Origin: Clostridia bacterium
GTDB taxonomy: Bacteria; Bacillota_A; Clostridia; UMGS1883
Direction: 5' to 3'
NCBI GenBank assembly: GCA_017467965.1
Contig: JAFUJZ010000010.1
Location: 9,201-73,200 of the forward strand
DNA: 64,000 nt
In this document: positions 43,845 through 54,683 of the stretch, in pieces
How positions within the stretch are numbered: position 1 is the first letter of the stretch
How the letters are laid out: each line of letters begins with the position of its first letter
The notes under the pieces: model-generated
The model's database searches: none
The model's input: the letters and a program-made list of their open reading frames with translations, nothing else
What the model was told of the DNA's origin: nothing
Made by a program: the position numbers and the translations under genes

Positions 43845-46418
43845 ATGGCAGAAATGACTCCAATGATGAAGCAATACCTTCAGATTAAAGAGGAAAATAA
43901 AGACGCGATTCTTATGTTCCGTTTGGGCGATTTTTACGAGATGTTCTTTGACGATGCAGTAACCGCTTCAAAGGAACTTGAGCTCACTCTTACAGGACGT
44001 GACTGCGGTCAGGAAAAACGTGCACCCATGTGCGGTGTGCCTTTTCATGCTGCACAAACATATATCACACGCCTTGTTGCAAAGGGCTACAAGGTTGCCA
44101 TTTGCGAGCAGGTGGAAAACCCTGCCGAGGCTCAGGGTATTGTAAAAAGAGAAGTTATCAGAACTGTCACTCCCGGTACAAATCTTGACGAAGGTGTTGT
44201 AAACAGTCAGAACACTAATTACATTGCATCAATTTTGCGTAAAGGTGAAAAGAACGCTGTTGTATTTGCCGATGTTGCATCGGGTGATCTTGCGGCAACG
44301 GTTATTGAACAGGATGAATCTGCAAGTCTTCTTGTAAATGAGCTTGCAAGATTTTCACCAGTTGAAATTGCCCTCGGCGGCGACGCTTGCAACAATAAAA
44401 GAATAACCCAATATATCGAAACTGCAACAAATGCCCTCTGCTTTACCTTTGACGAGGAAGAGGTGCAGAAAAACGCAAAAGCTACTGTTGCATCACAGCT
44501 GAGAAACTATGGCGAAATCGAAGATGAGCTTCTCATGACGGCTGTTGGTGCTATTATTGCATATATCAAAGAAACCCAGAAGGGTCAGCTTCCGCATATG
44601 AGGGATATATCCATATATTCGGCAGGTCAGTTTGTTGAGATTGATGCCGCAACAAGACGCAATCTTGAGCTTACCGAGACTATGCGCGACAAGCAAAAGA
44701 GAGGCTCATTGTATGGAGTGCTGGATAAAACAAAAACGGCAATGGGTTCAAGAACTATCAAAAACTGGATACTTCGTCCCCTTGTAAATGCCGTACATAT
44801 TACAAACAGGCTTGACGCCGTTGAAGAAATGGTAAACAATCTTCCCCTAAGAGAGGATTTGTGTGAGTATATTTCCTCTGTGTGGGATGTGGAGCGTCTT
44901 ATGGCACGTGTGAGCCTCAAAATGGCTAACGCAAAGGATCTTGCGGCACTGAGGAATTCTTTCCGTGAATTGCCCGCGATAAAAAAACTCCTTGGTGAAT
45001 GTAGATGCGTGTATCTCTCGTGCCGCGAAGGCAGGATTGACCCGCTGGAGGATATATATAATCTCCTTGAAAATGCGATTGTGGAAGAGCCTCCCATATC
45101 ATTAAGAGAGGGCGGCATCATAAAGCCCGGCTTTGATGAAGAGATTGACCGTCTCAAATCTGCATCCGCATCGGGCAGGGAGTTTATAGCATCTTTAGAG
45201 GCAAAGGAAAGAGAGCGTACAGGCATCAAAAACCTTAAGGTGGGATTTAACAAGGTTTTCGGCTACTATATTGACGTAAGTCGTGGCAATCTTGACAAAG
45301 TGCCCGAGGATTATATCAGAAAACAAACTCTTGTTAATAACGAACGATTTATTACACTTGAATTAAAAGAGGCAGAAAGTGCTGTTTTGGGCGCACAGGA
45401 AAGGCTTGTAGAGCTTGAATACGACGCTTTTGTAAAGGTGAGAGATAAAGTTGCCGACGCCCTTGAAAGGATTACACAGACAGCAAAGGCTGTGGCAGAG
45501 GTCGATGCAATATGTGCTCTTGCCACTGTAGCCGTTAAAAATAATTACAAGAAGCCTGTTGTCAACATGACAGGCAGTATCTGCATTACAGATGGCAGAC
45601 ACCCTGTTGTAGAACGCATATCAAAGGGCGTGTTTGTACCAAACGATACCAACCTTGACCATGAGGATAATCTTGCAATGATTATCACAGGACCTAACAT
45701 GGCAGGTAAGAGTACATACATGAGGCAGAATGCCCTTATCGTGCTTATGGCACAGATAGGCTCTTTTGTGCCCGCGTCAAGCTGCTCTGTAGGCGTTGTG
45801 GATAAGATATTTACACGTATAGGCGCTTCCGATGACTTAACACGCGGACAGAGTACCTTCATGCTTGAAATGAGCGAGGTAAGCTATATCCTTTCTAACG
45901 CCACAAAGAAAAGCCTTATAATACTTGATGAAATCGGCCGCGGTACATCAACCTTTGACGGACTTAGCATTGCGTGGGCTGTAATGGAATATATTGCAAA
46001 AAAGATTAAGGCAAAAACACTTTTTGCCACCCATTACCATGAGCTTGCAGTGTTGGAAAACGAGCTTAATGGAGTTAAAAACTTTAATACCGCCTGCAAA
46101 AAACGTGGTGATGATATAACATTCCTCCGTAAAATCGTGCCCGGGTCTGCTGACCAGAGCTACGGTATCGAGGTTGCGCTTTTGGCAGGTGTTCCAAATC
46201 CCGTTGTAAAGCGTGCGAAAGAAATCTTGGCACGTGTCGAAAACGGAGAGGCAGAAGATGTCTCGCCTCAAAAGCCCAAGGAAGAAACAATGCAGCTTGG
46301 CTTTAGCCTGTCAAACCCTGTTGTGGACGAGCTGAAAAAACTTGACCCGACAATTTTAACACCTATTGAAGCGATGAATAAATTGTACGAATTAAGTCAG
46401 AAGGCAAAGAATATGTAG
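43845..46418 (+). CDS. mutS: DNA mismatch repair protein MutS
   Basis: Recognises mismatches and starts repair. The N-terminal mismatch-binding motif FRLGDFYEMFFDDA contains the FYE phenylalanine wedge and glutamate. The clamp and lever domains follow, then the ATPase with GPNMAGKSTYMRQ (about residue 615), LDEIGRGTSTFDG and a His of the ATHYHEL switch. Its 857 residues match MutS1. ATG at 43845 has GGGAGGG upstream; the longer open frame from 43761 would run through the terminator and promoter. Confidence 0.97.
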   Translation: MAEMTPMMKQYLQIKEENKDAILMFRLGDFYEMFFDDAVTASKELELTLTGRDCGQEKRAPMCGVPFHAAQTYITRLVAKGYKVAICEQVENPAEAQGIVKREVIRTVTPGTNLDEGVVNSQNTNYIASILRKGEKNAVVFADVASGDLAATVIEQDESASLLVNELARFSPVEIALGGDACNNKRITQYIETATNALCFTFDEEEVQKNAKATVASQLRNYGEIEDELLMTAVGAIIAYIKETQKGQLPHMRDISIYSAGQFVEIDAATRRNLELTETMRDKQKRGSLYGVLDKTKTAMGSRTIKNWILRPLVNAVHITNRLDAVEEMVNNLPLREDLCEYISSVWDVERLMARVSLKMANAKDLAALRNSFRELPAIKKLLGECRCVYLSCREGRIDPLEDIYNLLENAIVEEPPISLREGGIIKPGFDEEIDRLKSASASGREFIASLEAKERERTGIKNLKVGFNKVFGYYIDVSRGNLDKVPEDYIRKQTLVNNERFITLELKEAESAVLGAQERLVELEYDAFVKVRDKVADALERITQTAKAVAEVDAICALATVAVKNNYKKPVVNMTGSICITDGRHPVVERISKGVFVPNDTNLDHEDNLAMIITGPNMAGKSTYMRQNALIVLMAQIGSFVPASSCSVGVVDKIFTRIGASDDLTRGQSTFMLEMSEVSYILSNATKKSLIILDEIGRGTSTFDGLSIAWAVMEYIAKKIKAKTLFATHYHELAVLENELNGVKNFNTACKKRGDDITFLRKIVPGSADQSYGIEVALLAGVPNPVVKRAKEILARVENGEAEDVSPQKPKEETMQLGFSLSNPVVDELKKLDPTILTPIEAMNKLYELSQKAKNM

Positions 46419-46438
46419 GGGCGATTCACGAATCGCCC
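46419..46438 (+). repeat. Palindrome between mutS and mutL
   Basis: GGGCGATTC and GAATCGCCC flank two bases. It starts one base after the mutS stop codon and has no T-run. This looks like a dispersed extragenic palindrome, not a terminator, since mutL, miaA and hfq continue in the operon. Confidence 0.6.
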
Positions 46439-46454
46439 GTAAGGCGGTGAAAAC

Positions 46455-48353
46455 ATGGGAAAAATTAATGTTTTAGATAAAAACGTAGCAGAAAAAATTG
46501 CTGCGGGTGAGGTTGTGGAAAGACCTGCAAGCGTTGTAAAGGAGCTTATAGAAAACAGCTTTGACGCCATGGCTACAAGCGTTACCGTGGAAATCGAAAA
46601 AGGCGGTACAAGCTATATCCGTGTGACAGACAACGGAACAGGTATAATGTCTGATGATGTGGCGACTGCATTTTTAAGGCACGCTACAAGCAAAATAAAA
46701 GAAGAAAAAGATTTGGAAAGCATATTGACTTTAGGCTTCCGTGGCGAAGCACTTTGCTCAATTTCAGCTGTGAGCCGTACAGAGCTTATCACTCGTACAG
46801 AAAGTGAAAGCATGGGTACATACATGGTTGTTGAGGGTGGCGAAACAAAGGAGTACAATCAGACCGGTGCGCCCTTGGGCACAACTATCACTGTGCGTAA
46901 TCTGTTTTTCAACACACCTGCCAGGATGAAATTTATGAAAAAGGACGCAACTGAGGCAGGCTATATAACAGATATTTGCCAAAGAGCGGCACTTAGTCAT
47001 CCGGAGGTTTCGTTCCGATACATCCGTGACGGAAAGGATATTTTCTTTACACCAGGCGACAATACTCTCAAAAATACTGTAAGAGCAATTTTCGGCAAGG
47101 ATATTTCAAGTGCTATGACCGAGGTGGAAAAGACAGACGGAGTGTACCGTATAACAGGTCTTACGGGTACAAACAAGCTGTCGCGACCCAATCGTAATAT
47201 GCAGTACTTTTTTGTGAACGGAAGGCTTGTAAAGAGCAATCTTTTGTCCCTTGCGATGAACGAGGCATATAAAAATGAGCTTATGGTCGGGAAATTTCCT
47301 GTGTGCGTGCTTGATGTGAACTTGCCTTACGATATGGTGGATGTAAACGTACATCCTGCAAAAACCGAGGTAAAATTCATAAGCGAAGAAGAGGTATACC
47401 GCAGTGTGATTTTTGCAGTCAGAGATGCACTCAACAAGGTTAATTCGCACAAAAACGAATTCCGTGCACAGTCAAACGCTTTTCGTCTTGCGGTTGAAAA
47501 TACAAAGGGAGAGCAGACAGCGTTAAAAACAAGCACGCCTGTTCCTAAAACCTTTGAAATAAAAAAAGATACAAAACCTATTTTTACTCCCGTGAAAAAA
47601 GAGGAAAAGCCCTCTGTTTTTAAGCCGGTAGAGAAAAAGAAGGTAAGCGTATCTACTCCCGAGGCACTGCCCGAAAGGAAAATAGAAACCCTCACTGCAA
47701 GAGAGGATTTTGTTCCTTTAACAAAAACTGAACCCGAAAAGGTAATTACACCAGTACAGGAGGAAAAAGTCCCCGTAACGGTTGAAATTCCTGATTTCAG
47801 AATTGTGGGACAGCTTTTTGCAACTTATATAATCATCGAGAGAGATAATGAGATGATAATGATTGACCAGCATGCAGCACATGAGAGAATAAACTACGAA
47901 AAAATAAAGAACCAAGGCTGTATGAAGCAAACTGTTTTGATGCCTGTTACGGTTAATCTTACCGCAAAGGAAAAGGCTGCGTGGGAGGAGAACCGTGATT
48001 TTCTCGAAACTGTCGGCTTTGAAACAGATGATTTCGGGCAGGATAGCATTATTGTCAGAGCTTTTCCGTCGGATGTGGATTTTTCGGACGGAGAGGATTT
48101 GGTTGTAGAGCTGATTTCGTCCTTAATGGGTGAAGGCAAAGGCGAAATAAGCTATCTGAGGGACAAAGCGGTTTATACCATTGCCTGCAAGGCGGCTATA
48201 AAAGCCAACAAGGTTTTGTCCGAAAAGGAAATGGAACAGCTTGTCAAAGAGGTTTATATGGCGGAGGGTATATCTACCTGCCCTCACGGAAGACCTATTT
48301 TTGTTAAAATGACAAAATACCAGATTGAAAAAATGTTTAAAAGGATTGTCTGA
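46455..48353 (+). CDS. mutL: DNA mismatch repair protein MutL (endonuclease type)
   Basis: Couples MutS recognition to strand removal. The N-terminal GHKL ATPase has ELIENSFDA, DNGTGI and GFRGEAL. A long Lys/Pro/Glu-rich linker (about residues 340-450) precedes the C-terminal domain. There, DQHAAHERINYE matches the metal-dependent nicking motif DQHA(X)2E(X)4E, and CPHGRP is the second conserved segment. This implies the methyl-independent pathway, consistent with no mutH here. Its last base is the first base of the miaA ATG. Confidence 0.97.
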   Translation: MGKINVLDKNVAEKIAAGEVVERPASVVKELIENSFDAMATSVTVEIEKGGTSYIRVTDNGTGIMSDDVATAFLRHATSKIKEEKDLESILTLGFRGEALCSISAVSRTELITRTESESMGTYMVVEGGETKEYNQTGAPLGTTITVRNLFFNTPARMKFMKKDATEAGYITDICQRAALSHPEVSFRYIRDGKDIFFTPGDNTLKNTVRAIFGKDISSAMTEVEKTDGVYRITGLTGTNKLSRPNRNMQYFFVNGRLVKSNLLSLAMNEAYKNELMVGKFPVCVLDVNLPYDMVDVNVHPAKTEVKFISEEEVYRSVIFAVRDALNKVNSHKNEFRAQSNAFRLAVENTKGEQTALKTSTPVPKTFEIKKDTKPIFTPVKKEEKPSVFKPVEKKKVSVSTPEALPERKIETLTAREDFVPLTKTEPEKVITPVQEEKVPVTVEIPDFRIVGQLFATYIIIERDNEMIMIDQHAAHERINYEKIKNQGCMKQTVLMPVTVNLTAKEKAAWEENRDFLETVGFETDDFGQDSIIVRAFPSDVDFSDGEDLVVELISSLMGEGKGEISYLRDKAVYTIACKAAIKANKVLSEKEMEQLVKEVYMAEGISTCPHGRPIFVKMTKYQIEKMFKRIV

Positions 48354-49270
48354 TGAAAAATATTATTGTAATAGCAGGTGCAACTGCGTCGGGTAAAACA
48401 AGCCTTGCAATACGCCTTGCAAAGGCACTTGACGGCGAGGTTGTATCGGCTGATTCGATGCAGGTTTATAAAAATATGGACATAGGCACGGCAAAGCCAG
48501 ATTTGGACGAAATGGATAACGTGCCGCATCATATGCTGTCCGTGGCGGACCCGACCGACAGCTACAGCACAAAGGATTTTGTGGAAGGGGCAAAAAAAGC
48601 TATCGAGGATATTATCTCCCGAGGCAAAATGCCGATAGTGGCAGGCGGCACTGGGATGTATCTTGATGTTTTGACAGGCAGAATGGATTTTGACGCTCCC
48701 GCAAGCGATTCAAAAGTAAGAGAAGAGCTGACCGCACTTTACGAAAACGAGGGACTTGATGCCTTATACGAGGTTTTCCTCAAAGAAGCTGGCGAGTATG
48801 AGGGTAAAATCCACAAGAATGACGTCAAAAGAGTAATGCGTGCAATCGAAAGAGCACGAAGCGGGTTTAAAAAAGGCGATAAAACTACAGAAAATGAGTA
48901 TAATTCTATATGGTTTGCTATTGATATTGACAGGGATAAATTGTATAATAGAATAGACAAGCGAGTGGATATTATGCTGGAAAAAGGTCTTATCGATGAG
49001 GTAAGGCGAGTGATAGAGCCTGTCCGCGACAAATGCAGCACATCTCTTCAGGGGATTGGCTACAAAGAGGTGCTTATGTACTTCGACGGGCAGCTGTCGT
49101 ATGATGAAATGACGGAAATAATAAAAAAGCGTTCGCGCAATTATGCAAAGCGTCAGCTCACATGGTTCCGCCGCAATAAAGACATACACTGGCTTAACGC
49201 AGACAATGCCTTTTGTGAGGCAATTGATATAATACATATGAAAGGTGATTTACATGAAAACAGCAACTAA
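48353..49270 (+). CDS. miaA: tRNA dimethylallyltransferase
   Basis: Adds a dimethylallyl group to A37 of tRNAs that read codons starting with U. P-loop [11 protein letters not shown] near residue 8, [16 protein letters not shown], the TGMYLD motif and the QGIGYKE segment are present. Its 305 residues are normal. It overlaps mutL by one base (TGATG) and hfq by 17 bases, the well-known mutL-miaA-hfq order. Confidence 0.96.
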   Translation: MKNIIVIAGATASGKTSLAIRLAKALDGEVVSADSMQVYKNMDIGTAKPDLDEMDNVPHHMLSVADPTDSYSTKDFVEGAKKAIEDIISRGKMPIVAGGTGMYLDVLTGRMDFDAPASDSKVREELTALYENEGLDALYEVFLKEAGEYEGKIHKNDVKRVMRAIERARSGFKKGDKTTENEYNSIWFAIDIDRDKLYNRIDKRVDIMLEKGLIDEVRRVIEPVRDKCSTSLQGIGYKEVLMYFDGQLSYDEMTEIIKKRSRNYAKRQLTWFRRNKDIHWLNADNAFCEAIDIIHMKGDLHENSN

Positions 49271-49502
49271 TTTACAGGACGTATTTTTGAACCAGGTACG
49301 AAAGGACCGCACTCCCATAACTATTTTCCTTGTTAACGGATATCAGCTCAGGGGTGTTGTAAAGGGTTTTGACAACTATATTATTATTCTCGATTCCGAA
49401 GGCAAGCAGCAAATGGTTTACAAGCATGCTGTTTCCACAATCAGCCCTCTCGTGCCCGTGAGATTTGTAGCGGCAGAAACGGATGAGAGTGTAGATGGCT
49501 AA
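49254..49502 (+). CDS. hfq: RNA chaperone Hfq
   Basis: Hexameric Sm-like RNA-binding protein that assists small-RNA regulation. Its 82 residues have the Sm1 motif with [16 protein letters not shown] and the Sm2 segment [10 protein letters not shown], which forms the uridine-binding pocket. ATG at 49254 has AAAGGTGA upstream and lies inside the end of miaA. The C-terminal tail is short, as in other Gram-positive Hfqs. Its presence fits a genome with regulatory RNAs. Confidence 0.96.
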   Translation: MKTATNLQDVFLNQVRKDRTPITIFLVNGYQLRGVVKGFDNYIIILDSEGKQQMVYKHAVSTISPLVPVRFVAAETDESVDG

Positions 49503-50697
49503 AAAGCGAAACAAGATAATTATTGCAGTTCTTGTTTTTGCGGCTGTGGTGTTTGTGATTAACGCCTGCAGAGCGGAATTTTCGCCTTATAAAAAGGAAC
49601 TTGCCAAAACCGGTACGTATGTGGAATCAGTTGAGGCAGATGCGCTTATAATCCGTGATGAAACCGTTCTTGAAAAAGGAACGTCGGGCGTTTTGAAATC
49701 AGAGGTTGCCGAGGGAGAAAGGGTCAAAGCCTTTGCTCGTCTCGGTGCCATAGTAGCGGGCGATATTGACAGTGCAAAAATGAACGAACTCAATGAGCTT
49801 AATATGGAGATTGAGGTGTTGTCGCAGGCTGTGGGCGATGCAGGGCTGCTTGCAATCGATGACAGTAAAGTTGACACAACACTTGATACCACTATCGAAA
49901 ACTTACGATATAGCGTGGCTAAAAACGATTCGGGTACTGCTGTGGATTTATGCAACAATGTGCGTATTCTTACCGAGCGAAAAGCAGGCGTAACAACCAC
50001 CAGCGAAGCTCAACAGGAGCTTGAAGCACTTATTGCACGCCGTGACAGCGTGGCAGAATCCTTGGGTGGCTCTCACAGAGCAATATATGCTCCCGAAGCG
50101 GGGCTCTACAGCGCACACATGGACGGTCTTGAAACAGTGCTCACTTTTGATAATATCAAAAATATTACCCCCACGCAGATTGATTCGTATTTTGAAAAAA
50201 TTAAATCTTATAAGCCGCAGGGCCCGTGTAAAGTTATAAACAACTATAAATGGTATATTGTTTTTAATCTTACTGAAGCTGAATGCGAAGGCCTCCGCAC
50301 AGGAAAAACCTACGGCGTGATTTTTACAGATCTCGGCGAGGCAGAAACTGAAGGTGTAATCACCAACATATCCAAAAAGGACAAGGACGGCAGATGCGCC
50401 GTAACCATGGAATTTGATGAGCATGTTGACAATTTCACCGTAGAGAGGGAAACTCGGGTACAGATTATAAAAGAGAAATACTCGGGTATCTATATTCCGA
50501 GAAGTGCAATAAGAGTTGACAGTGTGCACGGTGTACAGGGTGTATGGGTGCAAAATGAAGTAGAACTTGAGTTCCGTAGTATTGTTGAAGTTTACCGTGA
50601 TGATGAGTTTGTACTGGCTAAAGAAAATGCCGACGGACAGGGTGACTACAAAAACATTGCCCTTTATGACGGTATTGTTCTTAACCCGGATAAATAA
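49495..50697 (+). CDS. HlyD-like membrane-anchored protein
   Basis: A 400-residue protein with one N-terminal membrane segment (about residues 6-24) and an extracytoplasmic part. [16 protein letters not shown] resembles the barrel-sandwich half-motif of HlyD-type membrane fusion proteins; a helical stretch (about 95-190) and YAPEAGLYS, the second half, follow, then a beta-barrel region. No transporter lies beside it. Related proteins in Clostridia sit near cell-division or DNA-repair genes, with unknown function. It overlaps the hfq stop by eight bases and precedes recO by 14. Confidence 0.75.
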   Translation: MAKKRNKIIIAVLVFAAVVFVINACRAEFSPYKKELAKTGTYVESVEADALIIRDETVLEKGTSGVLKSEVAEGERVKAFARLGAIVAGDIDSAKMNELNELNMEIEVLSQAVGDAGLLAIDDSKVDTTLDTTIENLRYSVAKNDSGTAVDLCNNVRILTERKAGVTTTSEAQQELEALIARRDSVAESLGGSHRAIYAPEAGLYSAHMDGLETVLTFDNIKNITPTQIDSYFEKIKSYKPQGPCKVINNYKWYIVFNLTEAECEGLRTGKTYGVIFTDLGEAETEGVITNISKKDKDGRCAVTMEFDEHVDNFTVERETRVQIIKEKYSGIYIPRSAIRVDSVHGVQGVWVQNEVELEFRSIVEVYRDDEFVLAKENADGQGDYKNIALYDGIVLNPDK

Positions 50698-50711
50698 GCG
50701 GGGTCAAAAAT

Positions 50712-51443
50712 ATGAATGAACCTTTAAAACTGGAAGGCATAGTGGTAAGAAGTGCTCCCTTGGGTGATAACGACAAAATGCTCACTGTGCTCACAAGAGA
50801 AAAAGGCGTCATAAGCGTTTCGGCGAGAGGCGTTAAAAGCCTTAAAAACAAAAACAGCCAAGGAGTTCAGCCTCTTTGCTATTCAGACTTTGTCCTCCGT
50901 GACAAAGGAGATGTGTATTCTCTTGTATCGGCAGACGTAAAGGAAAGCTTTTACTCATTACGTGAAAATGTTGAGGCACTTTCCTACGGAGTGTATTTTG
51001 CGCAGTTGGCAGCATTTGTTGTAGGACGTAACAATCCTGCAGAGGATGAAATAAAGTTACTTCTTAACAGCCTGTATCTTTTGGGCAAAAACCCCGAAAG
51101 GTGCTTTGTGCTCTGTGCAGCGTTTGAACTTAAAATCTGTGAATATGCAGGCTTTGCACCATATGTTGAATCCTGCATGTGCGGCTCTGAGGGCGACTGG
51201 TTTGACACTCAAACAGGTGAATGTGTATGCAGTATGCACACTACGCCCACTTCCAAGAGGATATCAAAGAGTGCAAAAGCGGTTTTTGAGTATGTGCAGA
51301 ATGTTTCCCTCAAAGAAGCACTTACCTTTGATACTCAAAAGGAAATCGCAACAGAGGTCAGCTTTCTTGCTGAAGAGTTTTTAACCTGTCAGCTGGGAAA
51401 GCTTCCGAAAAGTCTCGATTATATTAAAAAAATAATATATTAA
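50712..51443 (+). CDS. recO: DNA repair protein RecO
   Basis: Helps load RecA onto SSB-coated DNA. The N-terminal OB fold contains EGIVVRSAPLGDNDKMLTVLTREKG, followed by a helical domain and a zinc-site region with CMCG and CVCS spacing. Its 243 residues match the family. It ends the mutS-mutL-miaA-hfq-HlyD-recO run, with no clear terminator before the beta-galactosidase gene. Confidence 0.93.
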   Translation: MNEPLKLEGIVVRSAPLGDNDKMLTVLTREKGVISVSARGVKSLKNKNSQGVQPLCYSDFVLRDKGDVYSLVSADVKESFYSLRENVEALSYGVYFAQLAAFVVGRNNPAEDEIKLLLNSLYLLGKNPERCFVLCAAFELKICEYAGFAPYVESCMCGSEGDWFDTQTGECVCSMHTTPTSKRISKSAKAVFEYVQNVSLKEALTFDTQKEIATEVSFLAEEFLTCQLGKLPKSLDYIKKIIY

Positions 51444-51468
51444 TTTCCAAAAGGAAGGAATGATAATA

Positions 51469-54400
51469 ATGAAAGAAAAGTTTGTCTATCAGGCACCCTG
51501 TAACGGTTATCCTGAATGGAACAACAATCCCGAAATCACGCATATCAATGCGCTTCCTGCCCGTGCTACAATGGTAGCATACGACACAGAGGCTGAGGCA
51601 AAGGCGCTTAATCGTGATGCTTCAAAGCGCAAGGTGAGCCTTAACGGAATGTGGAAATTTAATTTTGCTACAAATCCCGCCCTTGCTCCCTCAGACTTTT
51701 ATAAGACAGATTACTCAGTAGCCGACTGGGATGATATAAAAGTGCCTGCCAACTGGCAGACAGAGGGCTATGACTACCCTCAGTATACAAACACACGTTA
51801 TCCCTGGAGCGAAGCTGAACCCAAGCTGCGCCCGCCATATGCACCCGAGGGCTATAACCCCGTGGGTAGCTATGTTACAACATTTACCCCCTCTGACTGG
51901 GACGGTGTAAGTCCTGTTACTATCCATTTTGCAGGTGTTGAGTCTTGTTATTACCTTTGGGTAAACGGTGATTTTGTAGGCTTTAGCAAGGACACCTTCT
52001 CACCTCATGAATTTGACATTACTCCCTACATAACAAAGGGTGAAAACAAGATTGCGGTTAAGGTGCTTCGCTGGTGCGACGCTTCTTGGCTTGAAGACCA
52101 GGACTTCTGGCGTTTGGCAGGTATTTTCCGTGAGGTTTATGTTGAATACACAAACCGTGTGGCAATTTATGATGTTTTCTCTAAAACAGAGCTTAATGAT
52201 ACCTTTGACAAGGCTCAGCTCAATGTTGACGTAACTGTACGCAACTACGAAAACGTAAAGAAGAATACTACTGTTTACGTATCCCTTTACGACGGCGAAG
52301 AGGTTGTTCTTGACCGCGTTGCATGCCCTGTTTCTCTTTCGGGTGAGGATTTTGACAAGGTTACTGTAACTGCAGAGGTTAATAATCCCAAGCTTTGGAG
52401 TGCAGAATATCCCAACCTTTATACAATCGTTGTTTCTCTTTCCGAGGACGGAAAGGAAACACACTACGTATCTGCCCGTGTTGGTTTTGTAAAGTACGAA
52501 ATCAAAAATGGTCTTATGCTTGTTAACGGTAAGGAAATCATGTTCAAGGGCGTTAACCGTCATGACTTCACATGTGACCACCTCAGAGCAACGGATTATG
52601 ATGATTTAATGCACTCTGTGCTCATGATGAAAAAGTACAACATCAACTCAGTAAGAACAAGCCATTATCCCAACAATACTCTTTGGTATGAGCTTTGTGA
52701 CGAATACGGCTTGTACATGATTGACGAAACAAACCTTGAAACTCACGGTACATGGCATTATGGACAGAGAGAAGAAGAGGAAACTCTTCCGGCATCCCGT
52801 CCCGAATGGCGTGAAGCCGTTGTTGACAGAGCAAACGGCATGGTTATGCGAGACAAGAATCATCCTTCCATTTGTATGTGGTCGCTCGGTAACGAATCCT
52901 TCGGCGGTCAGAACTTTATCGAAATGCGTGAGCATATCTTAAGTTTGGACACAAGCCGTGTTATTCACTACGAAGGTACTTGCCATTTCCGTCGTTTTGA
53001 ACATGCAACAGACGTTGAAAGTGAAATGTATACACGTCCCTGGAACGTTTTGGGCAATATCAACCGCAACAACGACAAGCCCTTTATACTTTGTGAATAT
53101 TCTCACGCTATGGGCAACTCCTGCGGCGGCTTACATGACTACTGGAAATTGTTCTATACATATCCTTCACTTCAGGGCGGCTTTATCTGGGACTGGATTG
53201 ACCAGGCTATCAGAACAACATCTTCCGAAGGAAAAGAATACCTTGCATACGGCGGCGACTTTGGTGACACGCCTAACGACGGCACATTTGCAGGTAACGG
53301 TTTACTCTTTGCTGACGGTGCTATCACACCTAAGCTTATCGAAACAAAGAAATGCTATCAGAATATGTGGTTCAAGGATGCTGATATCATAAACGGCAGA
53401 GTAAGAATTCACAACCAGCATCTTTTCACAAACCTTTCTGAATATGACTTTAAATACAAGATTGAAGTTAACGGCGAAGTAATTGGTGAAGGCGAATTTA
53501 CATGTGATGTTCAGCCTCTTACAAAGAAGGTTGTTTCCATGGGCTTTACAGTTCCCGAGGAAAGAGATAGTGAATACGCAATCACAGTATCTGCTCATCT
53601 CAAGAACGACACTCTCTGGGCTGAAAAAGGTCACGAGGTTGCATTTGAGCAGTTTGTTCTTCCTTATAATAAGAAGGCAGAAGCTGTTATCGAAAATACA
53701 GGCGCAGTTAACTGTGAAGAAACAGAAGAAAACGTTACTCTCAGCGCAAACGGCGTAAAGGTAGTGTTTGATAAGTCCACAGGTAATATGGTAAGCTACT
53801 CGGTTGACGATAAGGAAATGCTTTATGCTCCCGTAAGTCAGAACTACTGGAGAGCTATGACTGATAACGACAAGGGTGCACGTCTTTATAAGAGAAGCGC
53901 ATGCTGGCGTGAAGCCGGCAACAACGCTGAGCTTGTAAACATGGAAATCCGTGAAGGCAGCGGTGCTGTTATCGTTGAATGCGAATACACCGTGCCCACA
54001 GATAAGGAGTCCAAGAGCAAGTTTACATACGTTATGACAGGCGATGGTAAGCTTAATGTAGGCGGCAACCTTACACCTCAGATTATGGATGCTGACATCC
54101 CCTGCGTGGGTATGATGATTCCTATGCTTCTTGAATATGACGTAATGAACTATTATGGATTTGGGCCTCATGAAAACTACATTGACAGAAATGTATCTGC
54201 TAAGCTTGGTATTTATTCAAACACTATTGAAGAGCAGAGAACTCATTACCTCGTACCTCAGGAAAACGCAAACAAGACAGGCGTAAGGTGGGTTGAATTT
54301 GTAAATAAGGCAGGCAAGGGTATCAGAATAGATGCCGATGACGCACTTGAGATTTCACCCTCCTATTACACACCTATCGAAACAGAAGGCTATGACCATG

Positions 54401-54561
54401 ACTACAAGCTTCCTGAACCCGTGAAAGCAGTTTACAAGGTTAATTGCCGTATGATGGGTATAGGCGGCGACGACTCATGGGGTAGCCGTCCTCTTGTTCA
54501 GTACAAGAACCAGACAAACTGGGAATATAACTATACATTTGTTATAAGCCCTGTCAGATAA
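51469..54561 (+). CDS. lacZ: Beta-galactosidase, GH2 LacZ type
   Basis: Hydrolyses terminal beta-galactosides. The full five-domain LacZ layout is visible in 1030 residues: sugar-binding jelly roll (YPQYTNTRYPW, GFSKDTFSPHEFD), Ig-like domains, TIM barrel and a C-terminal Bgal_small_N domain (GFGPHENYIDR). The acid/base Glu is in WSLGNESFGG (about residue 475) and the nucleophile Glu in ILCEYSHAMGN (about 542). No signal peptide, so it is cytoplasmic. ATG at 51469 has AAGGAAGG ten bases upstream; ATG at 51460 is too close. No lactose permease or regulator is adjacent. Confidence 0.95.
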   Translation: MKEKFVYQAPCNGYPEWNNNPEITHINALPARATMVAYDTEAEAKALNRDASKRKVSLNGMWKFNFATNPALAPSDFYKTDYSVADWDDIKVPANWQTEGYDYPQYTNTRYPWSEAEPKLRPPYAPEGYNPVGSYVTTFTPSDWDGVSPVTIHFAGVESCYYLWVNGDFVGFSKDTFSPHEFDITPYITKGENKIAVKVLRWCDASWLEDQDFWRLAGIFREVYVEYTNRVAIYDVFSKTELNDTFDKAQLNVDVTVRNYENVKKNTTVYVSLYDGEEVVLDRVACPVSLSGEDFDKVTVTAEVNNPKLWSAEYPNLYTIVVSLSEDGKETHYVSARVGFVKYEIKNGLMLVNGKEIMFKGVNRHDFTCDHLRATDYDDLMHSVLMMKKYNINSVRTSHYPNNTLWYELCDEYGLYMIDETNLETHGTWHYGQREEEETLPASRPEWREAVVDRANGMVMRDKNHPSICMWSLGNESFGGQNFIEMREHILSLDTSRVIHYEGTCHFRRFEHATDVESEMYTRPWNVLGNINRNNDKPFILCEYSHAMGNSCGGLHDYWKLFYTYPSLQGGFIWDWIDQAIRTTSSEGKEYLAYGGDFGDTPNDGTFAGNGLLFADGAITPKLIETKKCYQNMWFKDADIINGRVRIHNQHLFTNLSEYDFKYKIEVNGEVIGEGEFTCDVQPLTKKVVSMGFTVPEERDSEYAITVSAHLKNDTLWAEKGHEVAFEQFVLPYNKKAEAVIENTGAVNCEETEENVTLSANGVKVVFDKSTGNMVSYSVDDKEMLYAPVSQNYWRAMTDNDKGARLYKRSACWREAGNNAELVNMEIREGSGAVIVECEYTVPTDKESKSKFTYVMTGDGKLNVGGNLTPQIMDADIPCVGMMIPMLLEYDVMNYYGFGPHENYIDRNVSAKLGIYSNTIEEQRTHYLVPQENANKTGVRWVEFVNKAGKGIRIDADDALEISPSYYTPIETEGYDHDYKLPEPVKAVYKVNCRMMGIGGDDSWGSRPLVQYKNQTNWEYNYTFVISPVR

Positions 54562-54572
54562 CACTCAAACGC

Positions 54573-54653
54573 GGACTAACGTCCTTCAGCACTTTCGGCA
54601 GACTGAATGCGATTAAGTCTGCCGATTACATTCGGGGAACCTTCTTTCCCGAA
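54573..54653 (+). repeat. Hairpin cluster after the beta-galactosidase gene
   Basis: Three stems lie in a row: GGAC/GTCC (54573-54584), CGGCAGACT/AGTCTGCCG (54596-54624) and TTCGGGGAA/TTTCCCGAA with one mismatch (54631-54653). None has a proper T-run. The last resembles in style the first hairpin before metG. Extragenic repeat or mRNA 3'-end stabiliser are both possible. Confidence 0.45.
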
Positions 54654-54683
54654 CCCTTCGCGATTATGAAAAAACAGGGTTTG

